A stretch of 18,131 bases of DNA, from contig JAKAME010000026.1 in the NCBI GenBank assembly GCA_021813025.1, positions 1 through 18,131 on the forward strand, read 5' to 3'. How positions within the stretch are numbered: position 1 is the stretch's first letter; each line of letters opens with the position of its first letter. Positions 1 through 5,744 of this stretch are shown piece by piece. The notes beneath the pieces are model-generated. The model saw nothing but the letters and a program-made list of their open reading frames with translations. It was not told the DNA's origin and did not search any database. The stretch is from Microcaldota archaeon. GTDB taxonomy: Archaea > Micrarchaeota > Micrarchaeia > Anstonellales > Anstonellaceae. The position numbers and the translations under genes were made by a program.

Positions 1-853
1 TCACCCCCAAGCCATGGCATTCAGGGCAGGCTCCGAAAGGCGAGTTGAACGAGAACAGGCGCGGCTGTATTTCGGAAAAAGAGAATCCGCACTGGGGGCA
101 GGCGTTTTTCTGCGAAAAGAGAAACTCCTTGCCGCCTATTTCGACCTTAATCAGCCCTTCGGCCCGCTCTGCCGCCGACTGCACCGCTTCCGCCAGCCTG
201 TCTCGCTCTGCTTTTGTTGTCTTCACCCTGTCTATGAGCAAATCGACGTCATGCTTCCTGTTCTTGTCAATCCTGCCGTCATAGCGGTCTATGATGACCG
301 CCTCGCCGTCTATGCGCACGCGCGTGAATCCCAGGCGCCCCTGCTCCTCAACCAGCTTCTCGAAAGTGCCCTTCTGCCCGCGGATGAGGGGCGCGTAGAT
401 GGCCGCGTCGGCCCCCCCGCCGGCGTCCATGATTTGGTCTATGATGGAGTCCATGCTCTGGGATGTGATGGGGATATGGCAGTTTGGGCAATGCGGCGCG
501 CCTATGCGCGCCCACAGCAGCCTCATGTAGTCGTAAATTTCGGTGGTGGTGCCCACCGTGGAGCGCGGGTTCTTGCTGCCGGCCTTCTGCTCAATCGAAA
601 TCGCGGGCGAGAGGCCCTCGATGGAATCCACGTCGGGCTTTGACATCAGGCCCAAAAACTGCCTCGCGTAGGCAGACAGGCTTTCCACATACCTTCTCTG
701 TCCCTCCGCGTAAATGGTGTCAAACGCCAGCGTGGACTTGCCGGAGCCGGAGAGGCCTGTGAACACGGTAAGCCCGCCGCGTGGAATCTCAAGGCTGACA
801 TTCTTCAGATTGTGTTCTCTGGCGCCTTTTATGATGATGGAATCGGATGGCAT
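1..853 (-). CDS. uvrA: UvrA, excinuclease ABC subunit A (N-terminal 284 residues; 3' end beyond window)
   Basis: UvrA is the damage-sensing ABC-type ATPase that loads UvrB in nucleotide excision repair. The reading frame is open from the ATG at 853 to the window edge, covering roughly the first third of a protein usually near 940 residues. The start is typical (IIIKGAREHNLKNV). The Walker A motif GLSGSGKS is at residues 33-40, followed by the family block RRYVESLSAYARQFLG. The first UvrA zinc-site region is visible near the edge: CPQCG, then PRLFSFNSPFGACPEC. A GTG at 862-860 would add three residues (M-I-T) and overlaps the stop of a short upstream frame as GTGA. No ribosome binding site precedes either start. 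The family is bacterial in origin; archaeal copies are generally regarded as transferred. The TPR-like gene and uvrB lie upstream on the same strand. Confidence 0.96.
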   Translation of the reverse strand, partial: MPSDSIIIKGAREHNLKNVSLEIPRGGLTVFTGLSGSGKSTLAFDTIYAEGQRRYVESLSAYARQFLGLMSKPDVDSIEGLSPAISIEQKAGSKNPRSTVGTTTEIYDYMRLLWARIGAPHCPNCHIPITSQSMDSIIDQIMDAGGGADAAIYAPLIRGQKGTFEKLVEEQGRLGFTRVRIDGEAVIIDRYDGRIDKNRKHDVDLLIDRVKTTKAERDRLAEAVQSAAERAEGLIKVEIGGKEFLFSQKNACPQCGFSFSEIQPRLFSFNSPFGACPECHGLGV

Positions 854-858
854 GGTAA

Positions 859-954
859 TCACATCGGGGGGAGGGTCAGAAAGGAACGTGGAAAAGGTGG
901 AGGGGGGTAGCAACCCCCCTCCGCGTTTTTCGTGATGATGGATTCTGAAGGCAT
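859..954 (-). CDS. possible 31-codon leader ORF mimicking the UvrA N-terminus
   Basis: A short frame begins at the ATG at 954 and stops with TGA at 861-859. Its first seven residues, MPSESII, almost repeat the UvrA start MPSDSII. It then runs through a Pro-rich tail encoded by the hairpin and its flank. A TATA-like element lies 28 bases upstream, the spacing seen for leaderless genes in this window, so its ATG may be the first base of the uvrA transcript. Its stop overlaps a possible uvrA GTG start as GTGA, which could couple translation. It may instead be the relic of the original uvrA start after an insertion. No family is recognised, and expression is unproven. Confidence 0.35.
   Translation of the reverse strand: MPSESIITKNAEGGCYPPPPFPRSFLTLPPM
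899..922. terminator. 9-bp perfect G/C hairpin, terminator-like on the plus strand
   Basis: The arms GGAGGGGGG (899-907) and CCCCCCTCC (914-922) pair perfectly around a 6-base loop. On the plus strand a T5 run follows at 926-930, so it resembles an intrinsic terminator facing away from uvrA, yet no plus-strand gene ends nearby. In the uvrA transcript it would form a stable stem about 46 nt before the ATG, inside the 31-codon leader ORF. It may attenuate expression or be part of an inserted sequence. Confidence 0.4.
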
Positions 955-978
955 AGAGTATGACCTGCGTATCATATG

Positions 979-985
979 TTTTTAT
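979..985 (-). promoter_or_regulatory. TATA-like promoter upstream of the uvrA leader
   Basis: The minus strand reads CCATAAAAACATATG here. The A/T core centres near 982, 28 bases before the ATG at 954 but about 130 bases before the uvrA ATG at 853. No comparable box lies 25-29 bases upstream of 853 or 862. The uvrA mRNA therefore probably carries a leader of about 100 nt. Confidence 0.45.
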
Positions 986-1234
986 GGCCTTCCAACTCTT
1001 CGTCGGGGCGGGCCGTGGGCCATATTGTGGGGATGAAAGAATAAAAGGCAGGGGGCCTGTTTAGGGCCTTTCTGCATGGGGGTTGGGGTTTGAAGGCCGG
1101 GTGGCTGGGGGTTTGGGGAAGGTTGAAGCCGGCCGGCCCTTTTTCAGGCCCGCCCCGGGCTTTTCGCGCCGCCTCGCCGGTTCGGGACGAAGAGTGCGGA
1201 CGCCTGTTTTCGCCGCTTTCTTGGCTTTCCTGCA
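986..1234. other. intergenic region with G-tract cluster, no convincing gene
   Basis: This stretch lies between the end of the TPR-like gene and the uvrA promoter. Its main feature is five plus-strand G-runs at 1078-1118 (GGGGG, GGGG, GGG, GGGGG, GGGG), a potential G-quadruplex; the minus-strand RNA would be C-rich there. A palindromic GGCCGGCC lies near 1131. An 87-codon minus-strand frame starts at 1235 by a TAATG overlap with the upstream stop, but its composition is low-complexity and it matches no known family. Confidence 0.5.
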
Positions 1235-2143
1235 TTAGTCCCAAAGAACTTCCAGCAGCTGCTCCTTCTTGAAGCGGATGCGCTCGATGCGGCTGTACGT
1301 TTTCTGCAGGCGCGCAAGCTCCTGCTCAAAATCCGGCGTCAGCCCGCCCGCCGGCCGGCTGCGCGCCAGTTCCGCAATCTGAAGCCCAACGCCCCCCAGC
1401 GTGAGCCCTTTCTCCTCCAGCGTCTTGAAGGAGTTGCAGTATTCAGAGGCCGCGCTGATGAGCATCTGCTCGTCCTTAGCCGGCATGCCCCTGATGACCG
1501 TCACCACGTCGGTGTTGCGGTGGTGGGTGTTGCCTATGAAGGCGTCGCCGAGGCCCTCCTCAATGCGGGCGCTGTCCTTCTTGAGGTTCTTGGCCTTGTA
1601 GTAATTCTCAGCCGAAAGGGCGTTGAAGCCCAGTTTCTGGAACGAGCGGCCCATGCCGGTATAGACGAAGTGGATTTCAGGGGTCTGGAAATTCAGCCAT
1701 TGGGGCAGGTTTCCATGCACGCTGACCAGCACCGCGTGGTCCCGGCCGGAGTTCAGCACGCTCACGTCGGTGGACTGCAGGTTTTTGGCAAAGCTGCGCA
1801 CCCCGAGCCCGATTTCGGCCAGCATGTTTTGCAGCCGCTCAGGCTTGCGCATGTAATGGTCAAGCACGCCGTTCTCATACGCCTCGGCGGCCGTGGTGTA
1901 GAGGGCGATGGCGTCGTAGTGCTGCCCCCGGCGGCGCAGCTGGTCGCCAGTCAGCACGTATTGCATGAACGCAAGCAGGTTGTCAACCCGGTTCCCGGTT
2001 TTAGCGCCCCCCGACCGGGGCTGTTTCATCATCCTCTCCTCAAAATCGCGCCTCTGGACATGGGCAAGGTCCTTGACGATGGAAACAGTGTATTCGCGTG
2101 CCTGGTTGATGGCCTGCGGGCTGAGTATCTTTTGTTGTTTCAT
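1235..2143 (-). CDS. uncharacterised TPR-like helical protein between uvrB and uvrA
   Basis: I do not recognise the family. The 302-residue product has no signal peptide or membrane segment and is probably cytosolic. Two stretches look like tetratricopeptide units: residues about 63-96 (GDQLRRRGQHYDAIALYTTA) and about 159-192 (FQKLGFNALSAENYYKAKNL). The C-terminus (about 272-302) is charged and helical and may form a coiled coil. The start is ATG at 2143, with a TTTAAA box centred 25.5 bases upstream, which implies a leaderless mRNA of its own. It sits between uvrB and uvrA on the same strand. A repair role is conceivable from position only; a protein-protein scaffold is the most the sequence supports. 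Confidence 0.85.
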   Translation of the reverse strand: MKQQKILSPQAINQAREYTVSIVKDLAHVQRRDFEERMMKQPRSGGAKTGNRVDNLLAFMQYVLTGDQLRRRGQHYDAIALYTTAAEAYENGVLDHYMRKPERLQNMLAEIGLGVRSFAKNLQSTDVSVLNSGRDHAVLVSVHGNLPQWLNFQTPEIHFVYTGMGRSFQKLGFNALSAENYYKAKNLKKDSARIEEGLGDAFIGNTHHRNTDVVTVIRGMPAKDEQMLISAASEYCNSFKTLEEKGLTLGGVGLQIAELARSRPAGGLTPDFEQELARLQKTYSRIERIRFKKEQLLEVLWD

Positions 2144-2165
2144 GTATATGATAGGGGCCTTTTTA

Positions 2166-2171
2166 TTTAAA
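2166..2171 (-). promoter_or_regulatory. TATA box for the TPR-like gene
   Basis: The minus strand reads GCTTTTTAAATAAAAAGG across 2157-2174. The TTTAAA core centres 25.5 bases upstream of the ATG at 2143, the distance expected if transcription begins at the start codon. Confidence 0.65.
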
Positions 2172-2185
2172 AAGCAAAAGGTGTC

Positions 2186-2209
2186 AAATAGTACAAAAAC
2201 ATACTATTT
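2186..2209. terminator. 8-bp A/T hairpin after uvrB
   Basis: The arms AAATAGTA (2186-2193) and TACTATTT (2202-2209) pair perfectly around an 8-base A-rich loop (T-rich in the uvrB transcript). It lies 22 bases past the uvrB stop and just upstream of the TATA box of the next gene. It could end the uvrB transcript or act as an operator for the TPR-like gene. Confidence 0.4.
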
Positions 2210-2230
2210 TTGCGCATTTTTCCCCTTTTC

Positions 2231-4210
2231 TCACTTTGTTTTCCTTCTTTTTTGCCCCTCCGCCTGCCTGTTCAGCTCGCGCAGCCTGTCCCTCAGCTCG
2301 ATGGCCTTCTCGAAGTCAAGGTTTTCGGCAGCAAGGCGCATCTTCTCCTCCAAAAGTATGATTTGCTTGCGCACGTCGGAGGAGGTCGCGTGGGCCAGCG
2401 CGTCCTCGGCCGCGTCGATGGGCGCGAGGCGCTCGGCAATGGATTTTTGGATGGAATGCGGCGTGATGCCGTGCTTTTTGTTGAATTCGATTTGCACGCT
2501 GCGGCGCCGCCCTGTCTCTGAAATGGCTTCCTCCATCGCGTCAGATTTCCTGTCGGCGTAAAGCACCACTTCGCTGCTCGAATTTCGCGCCGCCCTCCCA
2601 ATCGTCTGAATGAGGCTTGTGGAATTGCGCAAAAAGCCCTCCTTGTCGGCGTCAAGTATGGCCACAAGCCCCACTTCGGGAATGTCGAGGCCCTCGCGCA
2701 AAAGGTTGATGCCCACAAGGCAGTCGAACTCGCCCAAGCGCAGCTGGCGAATGAGCTCGGAGCGCGCAAGCGTGTCTATTTCCGAGTGAAGATAGCGCAC
2801 CCTAATCTCTCTGCTGGCCATGTATTCCGCCAAATCCTCGGCCATGCGCTTGGTGAGGGTGGTGACCAGCGTGCGGTTGCCTGCCTTCGCCTTCTCCCGC
2901 ACGCGCTGCAGCAAATCATCCATCTGCCCCGAAGTCGGGCGCAAGGCGATTGGCGGGTCAATTATTCCGGTCGGCCTCACCAGCTGCTCAACTATTTGCG
3001 CCGAAACTTTCCGCTCATATTCTGCCGGAGTGGCGGAAACGAATATGGCGTCCTTCATCCTTGCCTCGAATTCCTCCCATTTGAGCGGGCGGTTGTCGAA
3101 TGCGGAGGGAAGCCTGAAGCCGTAATCCACAAGATTCTTTTTTCTGGTGTAATCCCCGTGATACATTCCGTGCAGCTGCGGCAGGGTCACGTGGCTCTCG
3201 TCAATCACCATGAGCGCGTCTGGGGGCAGGAAGTCAAGCAAACAGAATGGCGGCTGGCCCGGCCGCCTCCCGTCGAAATGGCGGGAATAATTCTCTATGC
3301 CGTTGCAATAGCCCACTTCCTCAATCAGCTCCAAGTCGTAGTTGGTGCGCTGGCGCAGGCGCTGGGCCTCCAGAGCCCCCAGTTTCGGCAGATGCTCCTC
3401 CAGTTCCGCTCGTATGGTCTTGATGGCCTTTTTCTTTGACGGCTCGTCAACCAGATAGTGCTTGGCCGGGAAAAGGGTGTAGTGGTGCAGCTTCTGGATT
3501 GGCTTGAGGTTGACCGCATCCAGCACAGAGAGGGCCGCTATTTTGTCCTCTTCCACTTCCACACGCAGCAGGGTTTCCTCATAAGCGGGCGCAATTGTGA
3601 CAATGCCGCCCTTCACCGAGAATGTGCCGGGCGCGCGCTCTGTCTCGTTGCGCTGGTACTGCATGTCTATGAGCTGGCGGATGAGCGCGCGCCTCTCCAT
3701 GGGCTGGCCTGCTTCAAGCAGGAGAGAGAAGTTTTTCCATTCCTGCGGCGAGCCAAGGCCGTAGATGCAGGAGACTGTGGCGACTATGATGGACGGCCCG
3801 TCGGATGCCAGATGCGCCGTTGCCTGCAGCCTCATGCGCTCTATGCGCTCGTTCACCCTGCTGTCCTTCTCGATGTAGGTGTCAGAGGCCGGGAGGTATG
3901 ATTCAGGCTGGTAGTAGTCGAAATAGGAGACAAAATAGCCGACCTTGTTTTTCGGAAAGAACGAGCGGAATTCGGAATATAGCTGGGCGGCAAGAGTTTT
4001 GTTATGGGAAATTACGATGGCGGTGCGGTTGGTGCGGGCAAGAACATTCGCTATGGTAAAAGTCTTGCCAGAGCCGGTGACTCCGAGCAGGGTTTGTTTG
4101 CCGTTTTTGTTTGCTGCCCCTGCTCTCGCTCCTTCCACCAGTTTGTCAATGGCCTGCGGCTGGTCGCCTGCGGGCTTGAGCAGCGAAGCTAGTTCGTATC
4201 TGTCGAGCAC
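2231..4210 (-). CDS. uvrB: UvrB, excinuclease ABC subunit B
   Basis: UvrB is the helicase-like subunit that verifies DNA damage and recruits UvrC. The 659-residue length is normal for the family. Residues 43-50 are the Walker A motif GVTGSGKT. The damage-probing hairpin region is at about 93-118 (YFDYYQPESYLPASDTYIEK). DESH at 337-340 is the Walker B/DEAD motif, SATPAEYE is near 392-399, and QTIGRAARN at 535-543 is helicase motif VI. The C-terminal UVR domain (about 616-650, EKMRLAAENLDFEKAIELRD) normally contacts UvrA or UvrC. The start is GTG at 4210, which gives the usual N-terminus ending in GDQPQAI. A TTAATTAA element centred 27.5 bases upstream supports a leaderless transcript. All key motifs are intact. 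Confidence 0.98.
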   Translation of the reverse strand: MLDRYELASLLKPAGDQPQAIDKLVEGARAGAANKNGKQTLLGVTGSGKTFTIANVLARTNRTAIVISHNKTLAAQLYSEFRSFFPKNKVGYFVSYFDYYQPESYLPASDTYIEKDSRVNERIERMRLQATAHLASDGPSIIVATVSCIYGLGSPQEWKNFSLLLEAGQPMERRALIRQLIDMQYQRNETERAPGTFSVKGGIVTIAPAYEETLLRVEVEEDKIAALSVLDAVNLKPIQKLHHYTLFPAKHYLVDEPSKKKAIKTIRAELEEHLPKLGALEAQRLRQRTNYDLELIEEVGYCNGIENYSRHFDGRRPGQPPFCLLDFLPPDALMVIDESHVTLPQLHGMYHGDYTRKKNLVDYGFRLPSAFDNRPLKWEEFEARMKDAIFVSATPAEYERKVSAQIVEQLVRPTGIIDPPIALRPTSGQMDDLLQRVREKAKAGNRTLVTTLTKRMAEDLAEYMASREIRVRYLHSEIDTLARSELIRQLRLGEFDCLVGINLLREGLDIPEVGLVAILDADKEGFLRNSTSLIQTIGRAARNSSSEVVLYADRKSDAMEEAISETGRRRSVQIEFNKKHGITPHSIQKSIAERLAPIDAAEDALAHATSSDVRKQIILLEEKMRLAAENLDFEKAIELRDRLRELNRQAEGQKRRKTK

Positions 4211-4233
4211 GGCCCTATTTTGGGAAAAAGGAG

Positions 4234-4241
4234 TTAATTAA
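4234..4241 (-). promoter_or_regulatory. candidate TATA box for uvrB
   Basis: The palindrome TTAATTAA centres 27.5 bases upstream of the uvrB GTG, within the spacing range of other promoters in this window. It lies inside one copy of the direct repeat that flanks the neighbouring membrane-protein gene. A second possible box, TATATA at 4294-4299, would instead give a leader of about 60 nt. Confidence 0.5.
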
Positions 4242-4293
4242 TCTGGCGGGAACGGAAACTTCAGGAATTAGGGCTAGGCGCCAGCCAATCAGC

Positions 4294-4300
4294 TATATAA
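4294..4300 (+). promoter_or_regulatory. TATA box for the 11-residue-repeat membrane protein
   Basis: The plus strand reads AGCTATATAAGG, a strong archaeal-style TATA box. Transcription about 26 bases downstream would start near 4323, leaving a short leader that contains GGTGG before the ATG at 4337. Confidence 0.6.
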
Positions 4301-4336
4301 GGCTTCAATACCCATATCTTGTTCAATGGTGGTATA

Positions 4337-4972
4337 ATGGGTGATAGTGAGCCAACGAACGAATCTAACGCCATCATTCCTTCCAACTCTTCTTCCAAGG
4401 CAATCGTCCCTTTTCAAACCGGAAATAAACTGCTTCGGTCCGAAAACGCATTGCTTGCACAACTAGACTTTTTCCGGCAAGATATGGATATCGGCTTTTA
4501 CTGGTTTCAACAGGATATGCGAGCCAGCTTTGACTTGTTTCAACAGGATATGAAAGCCAGCTTTGACGAGTTCCAGCGGAACATGGACGCCCATTACGAC
4601 CTGTTTCAACGCAATATGGACGCGCTCTTTCGAAAGTCATTGCTTCTTGTTATAGCAATGAGCGCTACGCTTATCATTGGCGGCGCCGTCATCAATCAAA
4701 GACTGAACAAAATCCAAGAAACCCTTCAAAACCGCTCGGCGATACTCAAAGGGCTGCGAACCTCGTTGAGGGCCGAGACAGAGCAAGACGCCCCCATCAT
4801 ACAGGCGGCAATGCCTTTCGACCAATTCAGAAAAGAGCTGAAAGAAAGCCAGAACCTGTTCATGGGCAATTTGCGCAGACAGGAGATGGGCAAGATGTTC
4901 CCAAAGGACAAGTTGCAGGTCAAGCCATTGGGCAACATGCCCAAACCGGTCATTATCCACCACGCAAAATGA
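4337..4972 (+). CDS. membrane protein with five tandem 11-residue repeats
   Basis: No known family is recognised. The 211-residue product has a Ser/Asn-rich N-terminus (1-30). Five exact 11-residue repeats follow at residues 46-100, each of the form F-Q-x-D/N-M-x-A-x-F/Y-D-x. A single hydrophobic segment lies at about 101-118, then a charged helical C-terminal half. Large apolar residues at repeat positions 1, 5 and 9 give 4-4-3 spacing, typical of hendecad coiled coils with little supercoil twist. The start chosen is ATG 4337 because GGTGG at 4329-4333 precedes it; a TTG at 4319 is the alternative. Third codon positions look more A/T-rich than in neighbouring genes, which together with flanking direct repeats hints at acquisition. 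It may be an oligomeric stalk or tether; its function is unknown. Confidence 0.85.
   Translation: MGDSEPTNESNAIIPSNSSSKAIVPFQTGNKLLRSENALLAQLDFFRQDMDIGFYWFQQDMRASFDLFQQDMKASFDEFQRNMDAHYDLFQRNMDALFRKSLLLVIAMSATLIIGGAVINQRLNKIQETLQNRSAILKGLRTSLRAETEQDAPIIQAAMPFDQFRKELKESQNLFMGNLRRQEMGKMFPKDKLQVKPLGNMPKPVIIHHAK
4472..4636 (+). repeat. five tandem 33-bp coding repeats
   Basis: Five in-frame units begin at 4472, 4505, 4538, 4571 and 4604. Units 2 and 3 agree at 29 of 33 bases. Units 1, 4 and 5 are more diverged but keep the same residue pattern, so the array probably grew by duplication and is held at the protein level. Confidence 0.85.
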
Positions 4973-5011
4973 ATTAATTAATATGGCGGAAGCGAATTCC
5001 CCACCCTGCCT

Positions 5012-5431
5012 TCATTTCAGCGGGTTTCGGCACTTGAGCCCGCGCACCTTTTTGAATTCCTTCTCATCCTCGGTCCATATCTCGTCCACGCCGTGCTCGC
5101 GCATGGTCGCCACCAGCAGCGCGTCGAAGAAATGGATGCCCTCCGCCTGCGAGATGGCCAAGGCAGACAGCACGCTGCCGCCCGTGTAGGGCAGCACGTC
5201 TCCGCTCTTGCGGAAGGTTCGAACCCACTGCCGGATGTCGTCCGGGCTTTGAGCGGGCCGGACTTTCTCGCCAACCACCCGGCAAAATTCGGCCAAATTC
5301 TGCGCCCCAACGCACAATTCCTGCCGGCGGGCGAGTTCAGCCAGGGCCGCCGTGGCCTTGAGATGCTTGTCCGGGTCCGGAATCGTGGCCACATACACCA
5401 GCAAATTGGTGTCAAACAGCACCCTAGTCAT
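5012..5431 (-). CDS. vapC: VapC-type PIN-domain toxin ribonuclease
   Basis: PIN-domain toxins cleave RNA, often tRNA or rRNA, when released from their antitoxin. The 139-residue size is typical. The metal-binding acidic residues are visible: D7 in LFDTN, E48 in NLAEF, D103 in HFFDALLVAT, and E121/D122 in WTEDE. The start is ATG 5431, which overlaps the antitoxin stop by eight bases (ATGACTAG), the close coupling usual for vapBC operons. Nothing in the motifs suggests inactivation. The RNA target cannot be read from sequence. The gene faces the 11-residue-repeat membrane protein tail to tail. Confidence 0.88.
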   Translation of the reverse strand: MTRVLFDTNLLVYVATIPDPDKHLKATAALAELARRQELCVGAQNLAEFCRVVGEKVRPAQSPDDIRQWVRTFRKSGDVLPYTGGSVLSALAISQAEGIHFFDALLVATMREHGVDEIWTEDEKEFKKVRGLKCRNPLK

Positions 5432-5654
5432 ATAGCTCGCCCCGGTTTTTGTACATTTTGTAGTGGACGGGCTTGGCGTTTCTGAACATCCCCTCAAGCT
5501 CCTCCAGCGCCGTCTTGCCCTTCTCTTCCATCTGGTCCAGCGCCTCCCACACCACTTTGCTGAGCGAGCCTTTCTTGCCCCCGTGTCTCTGCTGGGCCAT
5601 GCGCCGCAGACGCCGCTCGTGCTCCTCGTCCAATACCACCATGACGTTGCCCAT
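5424..5654 (-). CDS. vapB: VapB-type ribbon-helix-helix antitoxin
   Basis: This 76-residue protein would bind and neutralise the adjacent PIN toxin and repress its own promoter. The N-terminus (MVVLDEEHERRLRRMA) fits the beta-strand and first helix of a ribbon-helix-helix fold. Residues about 29-42 (GSLSKVVWEALDQM) fit the second helix. The C-terminal 30 residues are the likely toxin-binding tail. The start is ATG 5654, with AGGTGAG at 5658-5664 close upstream. A TATA-like run centres about 26 bases upstream, so the mRNA could also begin almost at the start codon. An 8-bp inverted repeat spans this promoter. Confidence 0.8.
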   Translation of the reverse strand: MGNVMVVLDEEHERRLRRMAQQRHGGKKGSLSKVVWEALDQMEEKGKTALEELEGMFRNAKPVHYKMYKNRGELYD

Positions 5655-5666
5655 AGGCTCACCTAC

Positions 5667-5698
5667 ATATCTATATATATAAATAGTTAAATAGATAT
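5667..5698 (-). promoter_or_regulatory. vapBC promoter and probable operator
   Basis: The arms ATATCTAT (5667-5674) and ATAGATAT (5691-5698) form a perfect 8-bp inverted repeat with a 16-base A/T spacer that holds the likely TATA box (TTTATATA at 5677-5684, minus strand). A ribbon-helix-helix dimer pair bound here would block transcription factors. This is autoregulation inferred from the family. Confidence 0.6.
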
Positions 5699-5702
5699 CG
5701 TC

Positions 5703-5723
5703 TCTCCCTGTGCGAGCGGGAGA
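5703..5723 (-). terminator. small hairpin after the coiled-coil gene
   Basis: TCTCCC (5703-5708) pairs with GGGAGA (5718-5723) around a 9-base loop, 22 bases past the stop of the coiled-coil gene and just upstream of the vapBC promoter. It may end that transcript. There is no strong T-run, so the call is weak. Confidence 0.3.
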
Positions 5724-5744
5724 TTCCAGCCCAGGCCGGTTTTC

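Larger units (their letters stand above)
832..954 (-). repeat. direct repeat of the uvrA start (copies 832-853 and 933-954)
   Basis: Two 22-base copies match at 19 positions. The three differences fall at third codon positions; two are synonymous and one changes Glu to Asp. The copies start 101 bases apart, so they are in different frames relative to uvrA. A GC-rich hairpin lies between them. The pattern suggests duplication or insertion at the start of uvrA. Confidence 0.7.
4225..4989. repeat. imperfect direct repeats flanking the 11-residue-repeat gene (4225-4249 and 4965-4989)
   Basis: The two 25-base copies agree at 21 positions and share the core TTAATTAATNTGGCGG at 15 of 16 fixed or variable positions. 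They are 740 bases apart and enclose one gene with its own promoter. The left copy contains the likely uvrB TATA box. No transposase or terminal inverted repeat is visible, so an insertion origin is only inferred. Confidence 0.5.

Noticed and set aside
931..950. GTGATGA ... CTGA resembling box C and box D of a guide RNA
   Set aside because: The spacing is too short for a guide, no C'/D' pair is seen, and the sequence is explained by the duplicated uvrA start.
972..1235. 87-codon minus-strand frame after the TPR-like gene, with a TAATG overlap
   Set aside because: The overlap is suggestive, but the product is low-complexity, has no family pattern and spans the G-tract region. Left out as a gene.
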